Shown here in pieces: positions 8,539 to 18,190 of a DNA stretch of 64,000 nucleotides. The stretch lies in assembly GCA_937902985.1 (NCBI GenBank), contig CALFNG010000255.1:1-64000 (forward strand). Reading direction: 5' to 3'. Made by a program: the position numbers and the translations under genes. Below the pieces are notes generated by a model. That model made no database searches. It saw only the letters and a program-made list of their open reading frames with translations, and was not told the DNA's origin. How positions within the stretch are numbered: position 1 is the first letter of the stretch; each line of letters begins with the position of its first letter. The DNA comes from an uncultured Myxococcales bacterium. GTDB taxonomy: Bacteria; Myxococcota_A; Polyangia; Polyangiales; Polyangiaceae.

Positions 8539-8847
8539 CTACGATTCCTTGGTGCCGGCGACGCCGTCGACGGACATGATCTCGCAGAGCCACCACTCGT
8601 CGGCGGGGGCGCTGGTGTCGATGCGCATCAAGACGCGCTCGCCCGGCTGCGTGGCCTTGAGCACGCTCGAGACCGCGCGACCGCTCTTGTTCGCTCCACC
8701 CTGCTCCCAGTCAACGAGTTCGCCGCGCTTGTGTACGGCACCGGCCGGCTGAAAGAGCTCGTAGGGCACCAGCAACACCGGCTCGTCCGGCGCGCGCTCG
8801 AACGTGGTCTTGCGCACCACGTCTCGTATCCGGATGGAGTTGGGCAT
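8539..8847 (-). CDS. Hypothetical protein, 102 aa
   Basis: Unrecognised small soluble protein with no signal peptide or membrane segment. Trp-rich DEWWLCEI near the C-terminus and a mixed charged composition suggest a folded domain. The start is well supported: GGAGGGAAGATCGA lies directly before the ATG. It lies 45 bases upstream of the YeaQ-like gene on the same strand, so the two may form one transcript. Confidence 0.6.
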   Translation of the reverse strand: MPNSIRIRDVVRKTTFERAPDEPVLLVPYELFQPAGAVHKRGELVDWEQGGANKSGRAVSSVLKATQPGERVLMRIDTSAPADEWWLCEIMSVDGVAGTKES

Positions 8848-9120
8848 TCGATCTTCCCTCCGCTGGGGGCGCGGGGAATGTCCCCGTGCAGCATCCGATG
8901 GGTGTGCCAGAACCGTTCCAGATGGAACTCGACCGCAGCGCGAGCGGTCGAAATGGCGTTCCTGAAGGCCGACTCGCTACGAATGCAGAGCCCTGAAGGG
9001 GCGAGGCGCGTAAAAACGCCTCGGCTCGGTGCGTGCCCACCGCGACGGGCCCGGTCGCCGAGCGAACCCAGCCCACCAGCCAGGCCCTCTCAGCGACTCC
9101 CGGTTGGGGAGCGGAGCTCG
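8848..9120. other. Non-coding gap between small gene and glnA 3' end
   Basis: About 335 bases separate the small hypothetical gene from the glnA stop. No convincing ORF is seen. It must hold the promoter of the minus-strand small gene; no clear -35/-10 could be picked out. Confidence 0.4.
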
Positions 9121-9145
9121 AGGGGAGCGGGCCGCCCGCTCCCCT
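9121..9145 (-). terminator. Strong hairpin downstream of glnA
   Basis: Perfect inverted repeat AGGGGAGCGGG-CCG-CCCGCTCCCCT (11-bp arms, 3-base loop) about 38 bases past the glnA stop. A third arm, CCCGCCCGCTCCTCTCGA at about 9159-9176, can pair alternatively with the left arm. There is no T-tract, so it may be a transcript 3'-end stabiliser or a Rho-assisted site rather than a classical intrinsic terminator. Confidence 0.55.
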
Positions 9146-9182
9146 GGACCATAACAGGCCCGCCCGCTCCTCTCGAACGTCA

Positions 9183-10598
9183 CTAAATGTCGTAATAGAG
9201 AAAGAACTCGTGCGGCGTGGGGCGCATCCGGATCGGATTGAGTTCCTTGTTGCGTTTGAACTCGAGCCACTCGTGGATCGCGTCCTTCGTGAACACGTCG
9301 CCCTTGACCAGGAACTCGTGGTCCTTCTCGACGGCGTCGAGCGCCTCTTCAAGGCTGCCCGGCATGTGCGGGATGTCTTTGAGCTCCTCGGGAGAAAGAC
9401 CGTAGATGTCCTTGTCCATCGGATCGCCCGGGTTGATCTTGTTCTGGATCCCGTCGATACCGGCCATCAGCATCGCGCTGAACGCGAGGTACGGGTTGCA
9501 GCTCGGGTCCGGGAAACGGACCTCCACGCGGCGGGTCTTCGGGTTCGGTCCCGTGATCGGGATTCGGCAGCTCGCCGATCGGTTCCGGCTCGAGTAGGCC
9601 AGGTTGACCGGCGCCTCGAAGCCCGGGACGAGCCGGCGATACGAGTTGGTGGTCGGGTTCGTGAACGCCGCGATCGACTTCGCGTGCTTGATGATGCCCC
9701 CGATGTAATGGAGCGCCAGATCCGACAGGCCTGCGTAGCCGTCGCCCGCGAAGAGGGGCTTGCCCTCTTTCCAGATCGACTGGTGCACGTGCATGCCGCT
9801 GCCGTTGTCGCCGAAGAGCGGCTTGGGCATGAACGTCGCCGACTTGCCGGCCTTGCGAGCGGTGTTCTTGACGACGTACTTGAACCAGAGGAGCTGGTCG
9901 GCCGATTCGACGAGCTTCTTGAACTTGAGGCCAATCTCACACTGGCCGCCCGACGCAACTTCGTGGTGTCCGACTTCGACTTCGACGCCGGTTTCCATCA
10001 GCGTGGTCATCAAGGTCTGGCGGAAGTCAGCCAGCGTGTCGGTCGGCGGAACGGGGAAGTATCCCTCCTTGTGGCGCGTCTTGTAACCGAGGTTCGGGAA
10101 CTCTTCGCGACCGCTGTTCCACGCACCCTCGACGCTATCGAGGAAGTAGTAGCCCGCGTTCGGCTGCGAGTGATCGAAACGCACGTCGTCGAACACGAAG
10201 AACTCGGCCTCGGGGCCCATGTACGTGGTGTCGCCGAGGCCGCTCTGGCGGAGATACGCCTCGGCCTTCTTGGCGATGTGACGCGGGTCGCGCGAATACG
10301 GCTGCTTCGTGATGGGATCGAAGATGGAGTTCGTGAGGCTGAGCGTCGGGATGACATAGAAGGGGTCGATGCGCGCCGTGGTCGCATCGGGGATCATGAT
10401 CATGTCGGAGGCGTTGATCGGCTGCCACCCACGAATGGACGAGCCGTCGAACGCGATCCCGTCTTCGAACAGACTCTCGTCGAGGCGATTGACCGGGATG
10501 GTCGTGTGCTGCCACACGCCAGGGAAATCGATGAACTTCATGTCGACGAATTTGACGTCGTGCTTCTTCGCCAGCTCGATAACTTCCTTCGGTGTCAT
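9183..10598 (-). CDS. glnA: Type I glutamine synthetase
   Basis: Forms glutamine from glutamate, ammonia and ATP; the main ammonia-assimilation enzyme, cytoplasmic dodecamer. 471 residues, the usual GSI length. Visible landmarks include [20 protein letters not shown] (metal/ATP site), [10 protein letters not shown] and the [16 protein letters not shown]/glutamate segment. A tyrosine in [11 protein letters not shown] aligns with the adenylylated Tyr of enterobacterial GlnA (NLYDLPPEE), so it is of the adenylylation-capable GSI-beta type. Start at the ATG of [15 protein letters not shown]; the 26 upstream codons in the track are not conserved. It lies 84 bases downstream of glnB on the same strand, the classical glnBA arrangement, so expression and activity are probably nitrogen-controlled through PII. 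Confidence 0.97.
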   Translation of the reverse strand: MTPKEVIELAKKHDVKFVDMKFIDFPGVWQHTTIPVNRLDESLFEDGIAFDGSSIRGWQPINASDMIMIPDATTARIDPFYVIPTLSLTNSIFDPITKQPYSRDPRHIAKKAEAYLRQSGLGDTTYMGPEAEFFVFDDVRFDHSQPNAGYYFLDSVEGAWNSGREEFPNLGYKTRHKEGYFPVPPTDTLADFRQTLMTTLMETGVEVEVGHHEVASGGQCEIGLKFKKLVESADQLLWFKYVVKNTARKAGKSATFMPKPLFGDNGSGMHVHQSIWKEGKPLFAGDGYAGLSDLALHYIGGIIKHAKSIAAFTNPTTNSYRRLVPGFEAPVNLAYSSRNRSASCRIPITGPNPKTRRVEVRFPDPSCNPYLAFSAMLMAGIDGIQNKINPGDPMDKDIYGLSPEELKDIPHMPGSLEEALDAVEKDHEFLVKGDVFTKDAIHEWLEFKRNKELNPIRMRPTPHEFFLYYDI

Positions 10599-10682
10599 GG
10601 CTCCTCCGACGTTCCCTCTTCTTGAGCGTCCGTTCACATCGGCCGGCTCGACGGGGTTGACGGCCCGCCCAGGCAAGCTTGG

Positions 10683-11105
<423 letters not shown>

Positions 11106-11154
11106 TTACCACCCTAACGTTTCACGTTTGTTTCGCGTTACGGACCCGCGCGCC

Positions 11155-12228
11155 GTGAGAACATCTCACCTCGCGCCGCCGCCCGATAACCCCCAATGGT
11201 CCTGTCGCCGTAGCTTGCCTCTCGTCCTAGGCAGGTATCCCACGCCGGTCGTACGCGTCGACTCCCTATCGACGTCGGAGAGCGATTTTTGGGTGAAGCG
11301 CGACGACCTGACGCACTCCGTCTACGGTGGCAACAAAGTACGGAAACTCGAGCGCCTCATCGCCGATGCGCGAGCCCGGGGCGCGACCCGCGTCGTGACG
11401 CTCGGCGCGGCCGGCAGCCACCATGTTCTCGCCACGACGTATTTCGGGAAGCGTGCCGGATTGGACGTCGAGGCGGTGCTCGTTCCGCAGCCGTCGACGC
11501 CTCACGTCCTCGACGTCCTCCGCGCCGACGTCGGGCTCGGGTTGCGCGCCTTTCCTGCGAGCTCGTGGTCCGCGGCGACGATCGCGTTCGCGCTGCGCGT
11601 GGCCTCCGGGGCATGGCCGGTGACGGTCGGCGGGTCGAACGTGTCGGGCTCGATGGGCTACGTCGACGGCGCGCGCGAGCTGGCGGCGCAGGTGCGTCGG
11701 GGCGACTTGCCCGAGCCCGACGTCTGCGTGGTCGCCCTGGGCTCGGGCGGCACGGCCGCGGGGCTCGCGGCGGGGTTCGCGGCGACCGGCCTGAAGACCC
11801 GCGTCGTCGGCGTTTGCGTTTCGAGCCCCGAATGGGTCGTTCGCCTCGTCGCCCTCTTTCTGGCTCGCGCGTGCGCGCGGCGCGCCGGGGTCGAGGGGGC
11901 GTTCGCCGCCGTTCGCGCTCGACTTTCGTTCGACGGGCGCTTCCTCGGCGCGGGCTACGGGCATCCGACAGACGCAGGCAACGAGGCCACCGCGTGGGCT
12001 CGCGACTGCGCGAACCTCACCCTCGATCCCACCTACACGGCGAAGGCGTTCGCCTCGGCGCTCTGGCAGGTGCGCGCTCGCCAGGCGAGACACGTGCTCT
12101 ACTGGCATACCCTCTCGAGCGCTCCGATGGCGCCGCTCCTGGCGGGCGCCCCGGAGGTGCGCGATCTCGACCCCGCCCTCGCCAGCCTGGCGAAGGTGGC
12201 GAGGTCGAAGCGGAAAGAGGTAGGCTGA
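11155..12228 (+). CDS. PLP-dependent D-cysteine desulfhydrase/ACC deaminase family enzyme
   Basis: Fold type II PLP enzyme, about 357 residues. The Schiff-base lysine lies in VYGGNKVRKLE, preceded by FWVKRDDLTHS, the diagnostic N-terminal motif of the ACC deaminase/D-cysteine desulfhydrase group. GSGGTAAGLAAGF matches the phosphate-binding glycine loop. The likely reaction is alpha,beta-elimination on a D-amino acid such as D-cysteine; substrate cannot be settled from sequence. The start is uncertain: GTG at 11155 gives a plausible N-terminus (VRTSHLAPPPDN), no good ribosome-binding site is seen, and the track start 86 codons earlier overlaps glnB on the other strand and is unlikely. It appears monocistronic, divergent from glnBA. 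Confidence 0.85.
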   Translation: MRTSHLAPPPDNPQWSCRRSLPLVLGRYPTPVVRVDSLSTSESDFWVKRDDLTHSVYGGNKVRKLERLIADARARGATRVVTLGAAGSHHVLATTYFGKRAGLDVEAVLVPQPSTPHVLDVLRADVGLGLRAFPASSWSAATIAFALRVASGAWPVTVGGSNVSGSMGYVDGARELAAQVRRGDLPEPDVCVVALGSGGTAAGLAAGFAATGLKTRVVGVCVSSPEWVVRLVALFLARACARRAGVEGAFAAVRARLSFDGRFLGAGYGHPTDAGNEATAWARDCANLTLDPTYTAKAFASALWQVRARQARHVLYWHTLSSAPMAPLLAGAPEVRDLDPALASLAKVARSKRKEVG

Positions 12229-12361
12229 AGGGCTTTGGGTCCGGGACGAACAGGAGACGAAACCCGTCGATCGGATCTCGCCATTCGGTCTCGTGATGCC
12301 TACCATCGGCAATCCGAGCGGCAGACGCCGGCCTTGGAATAGCGGCCCGAGTTTACCTCCC

Positions 12362-12673
12362 ATGACCAGGAAACCTCGCTTTCCACCGGAACCGGACACG
12401 CGCCCCGACGCGCGTCGCTCCAAGAGACCGTCGGCGCACCGAAGCGGTCCGGCACCGAAAGACGCCCGCGCCCGATCCGAGGCGCCGACGCTGCCTCCGC
12501 CCGGCAAGAGCGCCCCCAAGGGCTCCTCTCGACCGGCTCGTTCGGGGCCCGTGCCACGCGATTCCAGCGTGCAGAAGGTCAAGCCCGACATGCCCGCCGC
12601 AACGGTCGACGAAGTGACCGCGGATCTTTCCCGAGACCCGCGGGCCGAGCAGGACGAAGACGAGGACAGCTGA
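12362..12673 (+). CDS. Small basic/Pro-rich hypothetical protein
   Basis: About 103 residues with no recognised domain. The N-terminal two-thirds is rich in Arg, Pro, Ser and Lys (for example KPRFPPEPDTRPDARRSK) and the end is acidic (AEQDEDEDS), suggesting an intrinsically disordered protein. It ends 2 bases before the GTG of the HAD gene, consistent with co-translation. The ribosome-binding site is weak and coding cannot be demonstrated beyond the tight spacing. Confidence 0.4.
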   Translation: MTRKPRFPPEPDTRPDARRSKRPSAHRSGPAPKDARARSEAPTLPPPGKSAPKGSSRPARSGPVPRDSSVQKVKPDMPAATVDEVTADLSRDPRAEQDEDEDS

Positions 12674-12675
12674 CC

Positions 12676-13419
12676 GTGCGGCCGCGCGTCGTCCTCTTCG
12701 ATCTCGACGGGACGGCGCTCACGTTCGAGGGGCTCCCGCCAGGACCCGGCCGCCGCGCCCTCGCCCTCGCCATGAGCGAACTGCACGCTGTCGAAGACGC
12801 GACCGACGGTCTTCGCCTCGCCGGCGGAACCGACCGCGCCCTCGTCCGCTCGATGCTCGAGCGCTCGCGCATCGGCGAAGGCGACGGCCGGGACGCCGCG
12901 ATCGCGCGGGTCCTCGAGGCGTACCTCGTGCACCTCGCTGCCGTTCTGCGCACGCGGCGTTACCGGCCCGTCGGCGACGTGGCCGGCACGGTCGCGACGC
13001 TTCGGGGCCGTGGCGTCGTCGTGGGCGTGGCCACGGGCAACACGCGCGGCGGCGCCCGGCTCAAGCTCGCGTCGGCGGGGCTCTCGTCGGTCTTCGACCT
13101 CGCGATGGGGGGGTTCGGGTGCGACGCCGAGCCGCGCGCCGAGATCGTTCGCGTCGCGGTCGAGCGCTGCGTCGCGGGCGCGGCGGGGACGCCCGGCATC
13201 GCGGACACGCGCGGCGGCGTGGACCTGGTCGTCGTGGGGGACACGGAGCACGACGTCAGCGCGGCCCGCGCCGTCGGCGCGCGCGTCGTGGGCGTCGCCG
13301 CGACGGCGCGAGCTCGCCTCGAACTCGAGGCCGCCGGCGCCGATGCGATCGTCGACGCTTGTGGCGAGGCTCTCGTGAGCGCCGTCCTCGCCGCGCACGC
13401 GAAGCCGGCTTCGCGATGA
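12676..13419 (+). CDS. HAD-superfamily hydrolase (phosphoglycolate phosphatase-like)
   Basis: 247-residue soluble phosphatase of the haloacid dehalogenase superfamily. Motif I is FDLDGTAL (nucleophile and acid/base Asp), motif II is a Thr in GVATGNTRGG, and the C-terminal motif IV is VVVGDTEHDVSAARAVGAR. A helical cap lies between motifs I and II, as in the Gph/PGMB group. The substrate is unknown; phosphoglycolate or another small phosphomonoester would be typical. GTG start, 2 bases after the small upstream gene. Confidence 0.9.
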   Translation: MRPRVVLFDLDGTALTFEGLPPGPGRRALALAMSELHAVEDATDGLRLAGGTDRALVRSMLERSRIGEGDGRDAAIARVLEAYLVHLAAVLRTRRYRPVGDVAGTVATLRGRGVVVGVATGNTRGGARLKLASAGLSSVFDLAMGGFGCDAEPRAEIVRVAVERCVAGAAGTPGIADTRGGVDLVVVGDTEHDVSAARAVGARVVGVAATARARLELEAAGADAIVDACGEALVSAVLAAHAKPASR

Positions 13420-13461
13420 GGGGCCGCCCTCTTGCCGCTGCGCGCCCGCGCATGAGAGCGT

Positions 13462-14577
13462 TTGGGCTTGCACGGACGAACGCGAACGCCCTCGCTCGCC
13501 CCGAGCGCCATCGCGCTCGTGGGGTTCGCTGCGCTCGTCGCGTGCGGCGAGGAGCCCACGGACGGACCCGACACACCGGACGCGACGGTCTCCGCGATCG
13601 AGGTGGTTCCCGATCGCGACGCCATGCCGGCGACGGTCGACGAAGAGGACCGAGCGGCCGACGGCGCACCCTTCGCCGTGGAGACGGACGTGGATGCGGC
13701 GCGGGACGCCGGAGACGGCGGCGGGATATGCCCCGACGACATGATCTCGGTCGACACGACCTATTGCCCCGACGTCGCCCGCACGTGCATCGACGCGGAG
13801 CACGACGACATCAACAACCTCGACATCTGCCACGCCTTCGCGCACCACCAGCACTGCCGCCTGCGCCCGCGGCGGATCGCGTTCTGCATCGATCGCTACG
13901 AGCATCCGAACCGCAAGGGCGCTCACCCGACGTGGATGCTCGACTGGTACCAGGCCGAGGCCACGTGCGAGTCGGCGGGGAAGCGACTCTGCTACGCGAG
14001 CGAATGGACGGCCGCGTGCGAAGGCCCTGAGCACACGCCGTTCCCTTATGGCTGGGAGCGCGACCACACCAAGTGCAACTTCGACAACTTCTTCATCGAG
14101 CCGAAGAAGTGGCCGCCGAAAGGGCAATTTCTCTTTTACTCGAGGAACCCCGAGGTCGCGCTCCCCGAGCTCGCCCGGCTCGACGAGAGCGTCCCGAGCG
14201 GCTCGATCGAGAGCTGCGCGAGCGGCTACGGGGTGGCCGACATGACGGGGAACGTCGACGAGTGGGTGATCAGCGACGTGGCGCCGCGAGAGAAGTCGCT
14301 GTGGGCGGGCCTCAAAGGGGGCGCCTGGGGGCACGTCCGCAGCCAGTGCCGGCCCATGACCTACAGCCACGACCCGGGCTTCTCGTATTACTTCGTCGGC
14401 TTCCGGTGCTGCCAGAACGCCCCCGGTGCGCCCCACTGGAGCCCGTCGGCCCAGGCGATGCGCGCGCCCGAAGTCGAGCCTCACGACTATGCGCCCGAGC
14501 CGATCGTCGTCGATCGCCCGGCCGGTCCGTCGAAGACCAAGTTCTTCCGGAGTGGCCATTACGGGCGTCCCGAATGA
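13462..14577 (+). CDS. SUMF1/FGE-like lipoprotein
   Basis: 371-residue exported protein. A short signal peptide ends in the lipobox AALVAC, followed by an acidic/Ala tether. The remainder is a formylglycine-generating-enzyme-type (SUMF1, C-type-lectin-like) domain: AFCIDRYEHPN, WYQAEATCESAGKRLCYASEW, GYGVADMTGNVDEWV and YYFVGFRCC. It has many cysteines, suggesting disulfides outside the cell. Myxobacteria use many SUMF1 domains as non-catalytic surface modules, so sulfatase maturation should not be assumed. The start is TTG (13462 or 13468), the only one that leaves a full signal peptide. A second SUMF1 lipoprotein is at 37049-38008. Confidence 0.88.
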   Translation: MGLHGRTRTPSLAPSAIALVGFAALVACGEEPTDGPDTPDATVSAIEVVPDRDAMPATVDEEDRAADGAPFAVETDVDAARDAGDGGGICPDDMISVDTTYCPDVARTCIDAEHDDINNLDICHAFAHHQHCRLRPRRIAFCIDRYEHPNRKGAHPTWMLDWYQAEATCESAGKRLCYASEWTAACEGPEHTPFPYGWERDHTKCNFDNFFIEPKKWPPKGQFLFYSRNPEVALPELARLDESVPSGSIESCASGYGVADMTGNVDEWVISDVAPREKSLWAGLKGGAWGHVRSQCRPMTYSHDPGFSYYFVGFRCCQNAPGAPHWSPSAQAMRAPEVEPHDYAPEPIVVDRPAGPSKTKFFRSGHYGRPE

Positions 14578-14600
14578 GGGCTCGCCGCGGCGATCGCAGC

Positions 14601-14640
14601 CGGCTCACGAGGGCCGGGGCCGGCTCACGAGGGCCGGGCG
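14601..14640. repeat. 20-bp tandem duplication at a stop codon
   Basis: CGGCTCACGAGGGCCGGGGC is followed directly by a nearly identical copy. The second copy contains the TGA stop of the amidotransferase gene (minus strand), so the last codons and stop have been duplicated, leaving a second in-register stop just outside the gene. Confidence 0.75.
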
Positions 14641-15371
14641 CCGGCGAGCCGCGCGAAGTTCCGGAGCACGTCGTGGCCGCGAGTGCCGTCGTGGACGCGA
14701 GCGAGCATCGCGTCGGGGTCGAGCCCTTCGCCTCGCAAGATGCCCGCGCGCGCCAGCAGGTAGCCGCGCATGATCTCGGCGTCGAGCTCGGGATGAAACT
14801 GAACGGCGCGAACGCGGTCTCCGATCGCGAACGCGGCGACGGGGTCGAGCGCGGTCCTGGCGAGAACGAGCGCGCCCGGGGGAGGCCGCGTCACGGCGTC
14901 GACGTGCGTCGCGTGGACGTCGAAGGCGCGCGGCAAGCCCGCGAACAACGGATCGTCCATGGTGCGGGTCACCCGGACCGTGCCGATCTCGCGGCCGAGA
15001 GGGTTCTTCGTCACCTCGCCGCCGAGGGCCTGCGCGATCATCTGGTGGCCGAAGCAGATGCCGAAGAGCGGCACGCGCGCCAGCACGATCCGCCGGAGGA
15101 GCTCCTCGGCCCGAAGCATCCAGGGGGCTCGCTCGGTCACGCTCGAGCTCGAGCCGGTCATGATGAAAGCGTCGGCGTCGCGGGGCCCCGGGAGGGGGGC
15201 GCTGCCGCGAACGTCGTACACGGCCCACCTCCCGCGCCAGCCGTCGCCGGTCCGTCCGCGGATGAATCGCTCAAAGTCGCCGCGGAGGCGAGCGATGGCC
15301 GGGAGGGTCTCCCCCGCCACGAGGACGCCGAGGACCCGATCCGTTCCGCCGTTTGCGCATGCGCTGGTCAC
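14625..15371 (-). CDS. Class I glutamine amidotransferase-like protein
   Basis: 248-residue cytoplasmic protein with the triad-type GATase fold. The nucleophile Cys is in FGICFGHQMIAQALGG, the His and Glu are in VQFHPELDA, and AFIMTGSSSSVTE is the oxyanion-strand region. Such stand-alone proteins (YfeJ/GMP-synthase-glutaminase-like) act on gamma-glutamyl compounds or amines; the substrate is unknown. I start at a GTG (VTSACANGGTDRVLG), as the upstream 41 codons of the track are not conserved and overlap the divergent gene. The ribosome-binding site is poor, so the exact start is uncertain. Its 3' end lies in a 20-bp duplication. Confidence 0.85.
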   Translation of the reverse strand: MTSACANGGTDRVLGVLVAGETLPAIARLRGDFERFIRGRTGDGWRGRWAVYDVRGSAPLPGPRDADAFIMTGSSSSVTERAPWMLRAEELLRRIVLARVPLFGICFGHQMIAQALGGEVTKNPLGREIGTVRVTRTMDDPLFAGLPRAFDVHATHVDAVTRPPPGALVLARTALDPVAAFAIGDRVRAVQFHPELDAEIMRGYLLARAGILRGEGLDPDAMLARVHDGTRGHDVLRNFARLAGARPS

Positions 15372-15417
15372 GCGGCTAAAGTAACTGCAGACGAAGACGC
15401 AGACGAGGCCGTGGGCA

Positions 15418-17007
15418 GTGCGAGCCGGTCTCGCGCGCCGCCCGGCGTTCCCAGTGAATTCAACCCAGCTTTCGCTCCCCCTCGAAGAGTTCATCGCTCA
15501 AGGCTCTTTCAGCGGCGCGCCGGGGATTGCGCGCCACCGCCGGGTCTTCTGCAACCGCGACCTTCGCATGAACGGGATCGCGTGGGTGGGGTTCGACATG
15601 GACTACACGCTGGCGATCTACAACCAGAAGGAGATGGACGAGCTCTCCAGCCGGGCCACGATCGAGAAGCTGATCGCGCGCGGATACCCGGAATTCATCC
15701 GCTCGATCCCGTACTCGACCGAGTTCGCCGTGCGCGGCCTCCTCATCGACAAGCGGCTCGGGCACGTGCTCAAGATGAACCGCTACAAGCTCGTCACGAA
15801 GGGCTACCACGGCCTTCGCGAGCTCGGAAAAGACGAGCTGCGGCAGCTCTATCACTCGAAGAAGATCCGCCCGGCGACGCCGCGATTTCACTGGATCGAT
15901 ACGCTCTACGCGCTGAGCGAGGCCACCCTCTACGCCGCGCTCGTCGAGGCGATGACGCAGCGGCGCATGTCGATCGACTACGCGAAGACCTTCAACGACA
16001 TCCGCGAGGGCATCGACGAGGCCCACCGCGACGGGACGATCCTCGAGACCGTGGCGGGCGACTTCCCGCGCTTCGTCAACAAGGACCACGATCTCGCGCC
16101 GACGCTGCACAAGCTGCGGAGCGCGGGCAAGAAGCTCTTCGTCCTGACGAACTCGCGGTGGTCGTACACCGACCAGATGATGAAGTACCTGCTCGACGGC
16201 GAGATGAGCGAGTACCCGCACTGGCGCAACTATTTCGACGTCGTCATCGTGGCGGCGACCAAGCCGGCGTTCTTCCAGGAGCGGCGCCCGCTCATGGAAC
16301 GCGTCGAGCGCGACGGCGATCGCCTCGAGCCGGCCGCGTTCCCGCTCGAGCGGGGCAAGATCTACGAAGGCGGTAACCTCCACGACCTCGAGCGAGCCCT
16401 CGGCGCCGTGGGCGACGAGATCCTCTACGTGGGCGACCACATTTACGGCGACATCTTGCGGAGCAAGAAAGAGAGCGCCTGGCGAACGGCGATGATCATC
16501 CAGGAGCTCGAAGGGGAGGTCGTCGCCCACGAGTCGTGCAGCGAGGACATCGCCCGGGCGGAGCAGCTCGAAGACGGGCGCGATCGCCTCGAAGACGAGC
16601 TCCGCTTCTATCAGATGCGGTTCAAGGAGCTCTCGCGCCGGATCGAGCACCCGCACGCGCAGCTCGCGGCGCACGACGCTCGCTCTCCCCCGTTTGGCCT
16701 CCCGTTCGGCCTCTCGAACGGCGAGGCCGAGGCCGAGCGCGCCCGGACGAAGCGCGCCATCGACCGCGTGAGGGCGCGCCTGCGCCACGCGGAGGCCGAG
16801 CTCCAGGCCATCGACCGCCGCGTCGATCAGCGATTCCACCCCTACTGGGGGTCCCTCCTCAAAGAAGAGAACGAGCAGTCGAGCTTCGGCGCGCAGGTCG
16901 AGGAGTACGCGTGCCTCTACACGTCGCGCGTCAGCGACTTCCTCCTCTATTCGCCGCAGCAGTTCTACCGGAGCCCGCGCGACGAGATGGCCCACGAGCT
17001 GGGCTGA
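15418..17007 (+). CDS. HAD-IG family 5'-nucleotidase
   Basis: 529-residue cytosolic nucleotidase of the cN-II-like HAD-IG group (PF05761). Motif I GFDMDYTLAIY carries both catalytic Asp residues in the characteristic DMDYT form, LFVLTNSRWSYTDQMM is motif II, and YVGDHIYGDILRSKK is the terminal acidic motif. The RFHWIDTLYALSEATLYAALV segment is typical of the family. Probably dephosphorylates purine 5'-monophosphates (IMP/GMP); substrate not proven. GTG at 15418 with GAGG about 9 bases upstream; an in-frame GTG at 15454 (VNSTQLSLPLEEF) is a possible shorter start. It ends 3 bases before truD, so the two are probably co-transcribed. Confidence 0.93.
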   Translation: MRAGLARRPAFPVNSTQLSLPLEEFIAQGSFSGAPGIARHRRVFCNRDLRMNGIAWVGFDMDYTLAIYNQKEMDELSSRATIEKLIARGYPEFIRSIPYSTEFAVRGLLIDKRLGHVLKMNRYKLVTKGYHGLRELGKDELRQLYHSKKIRPATPRFHWIDTLYALSEATLYAALVEAMTQRRMSIDYAKTFNDIREGIDEAHRDGTILETVAGDFPRFVNKDHDLAPTLHKLRSAGKKLFVLTNSRWSYTDQMMKYLLDGEMSEYPHWRNYFDVVIVAATKPAFFQERRPLMERVERDGDRLEPAAFPLERGKIYEGGNLHDLERALGAVGDEILYVGDHIYGDILRSKKESAWRTAMIIQELEGEVVAHESCSEDIARAEQLEDGRDRLEDELRFYQMRFKELSRRIEHPHAQLAAHDARSPPFGLPFGLSNGEAEAERARTKRAIDRVRARLRHAEAELQAIDRRVDQRFHPYWGSLLKEENEQSSFGAQVEEYACLYTSRVSDFLLYSPQQFYRSPRDEMAHELG

Positions 17008-17010
17008 TCG

Positions 17011-18165
17011 GTGCTCCCCACTCCCTTCCGTTCGCCCTCCCGTTCGCCGCTTCCGACGGCCCGAATCAAGGAGAGCCCGGACGACTTCGTCGTCGAAGAG
17101 CTCCCCGCGTACGCGCCGGCCGGGGCCGGCGACCACGTCTTCGTCCGCTTCACGAAGCGCGACCGCACCACGATGGACGCCGTGCGCGCGATCGCCCGTG
17201 CGCTCGCGTGCGATCCCCGCGCTGCCGGCTTTGCCGGCATGAAGGACAAGCGCGCCCTCACCACCCAGACGTTCTCGCTCCAGCCGCCGCGCGGAACGAC
17301 CTCCCTCGAGCTGGCCGCTCGCGCCCGCGAGCTCGCTCTCGTGGGGCTCGACGGGATCACGATCCACGAGGCCTGCCCGCATCCTCACAAGATGAGGGCG
17401 GGGCACCTCGCGGGGAACCGCTTCGCGATCACCGTCCGAGGTCTCGAGGCCGACCGGGTCTCCGAGGTCGCCCGCGCGCTCGAAGGCATCGCGCGGAGCG
17501 GCGTCCCCAACGCGTTCGGCGTGCAACGCTTCGGTTCGCGAGGCGATAACGCGACGCGCGCGCTCGCCTGGCTGCGGGGGGAAGAGCGCGGTCCGCGCGA
17601 TCCCCGGGTCTCGCGACTGCTCTGGTCGTCGCTCCAGTCGGCCGTGTTCAACGCCGTCCTCGACGAGCGGGTCCGCGACGGCACCTGGGTGACGCCCCTC
17701 GAGGGCGATCTGTTAAAACTTCGTACGTCCGGTGGACTCTTCGGCTGTGCAGACGTTCAGACTGACGGCCCGCGGGCCGCCTCGGGCGAAGTGTCCCCCA
17801 CCGGCCCGATCATCGGGGCGCGAATGCGCTGGCCCGAAGGGGCGCCCGCGGCGCTCGAACGGCGCGTAGCGGACAGCATCCTGGGCGCGGACTTCGATCT
17901 CGCCAAGACCCGCTCGCTCGGCGAAGGGAGCCGCCGCGCCTTGCGCTTGTGGGTCGAAGACCTCCGCTGGGAGCTCATCGAGACGACCGAGAGCGACCCG
18001 AACGGCCCGTACGGCACCGGCGTCGGGAAGAGCTCGGCCTGCATGCGGGTTTACTTCGTGCTACCGAAGGGGTCTTACGCGACGACGGTGCTTGCGGCCG
18101 CCGTCGACCTCGACGAAGTACGCGCGGCAGACGGGTCTTCGCCTGCTGACGAAGAGGATGCCTGA
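17011..18165 (+). CDS. truD: tRNA pseudouridine(13) synthase TruD
   Basis: Isomerises U13 of certain tRNAs to pseudouridine. 384 residues. Family landmarks are present: IKESPDDFVVEELP at the N-terminus, catalytic Asp in GFAGMKDKRALTTQ, HKMRAGHLAGNRFAITVRG, and VPNAFGVQRFGSRGDN. The C-terminal LRWELIETTES... VYFVLPKGSYATTVL block is also typical. GTG start 3 bases after the 5'-nucleotidase. An ATG 5 bases before its TGA (18158) could start the next gene, but a later GTG is better supported. Confidence 0.96.
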   Translation: MLPTPFRSPSRSPLPTARIKESPDDFVVEELPAYAPAGAGDHVFVRFTKRDRTTMDAVRAIARALACDPRAAGFAGMKDKRALTTQTFSLQPPRGTTSLELAARARELALVGLDGITIHEACPHPHKMRAGHLAGNRFAITVRGLEADRVSEVARALEGIARSGVPNAFGVQRFGSRGDNATRALAWLRGEERGPRDPRVSRLLWSSLQSAVFNAVLDERVRDGTWVTPLEGDLLKLRTSGGLFGCADVQTDGPRAASGEVSPTGPIIGARMRWPEGAPAALERRVADSILGADFDLAKTRSLGEGSRRALRLWVEDLRWELIETTESDPNGPYGTGVGKSSACMRVYFVLPKGSYATTVLAAAVDLDEVRAADGSSPADEEDA

Positions 18166-18190
18166 CGGAAACCGTGGGAGCCATAGCGAC

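Noticed and set aside
11266-14559. 1097-codon minus-strand ORF
   Set aside because: Runs opposite four well-supported plus-strand genes (PLP enzyme, small gene, HAD, SUMF1); typical high-G+C shadow.
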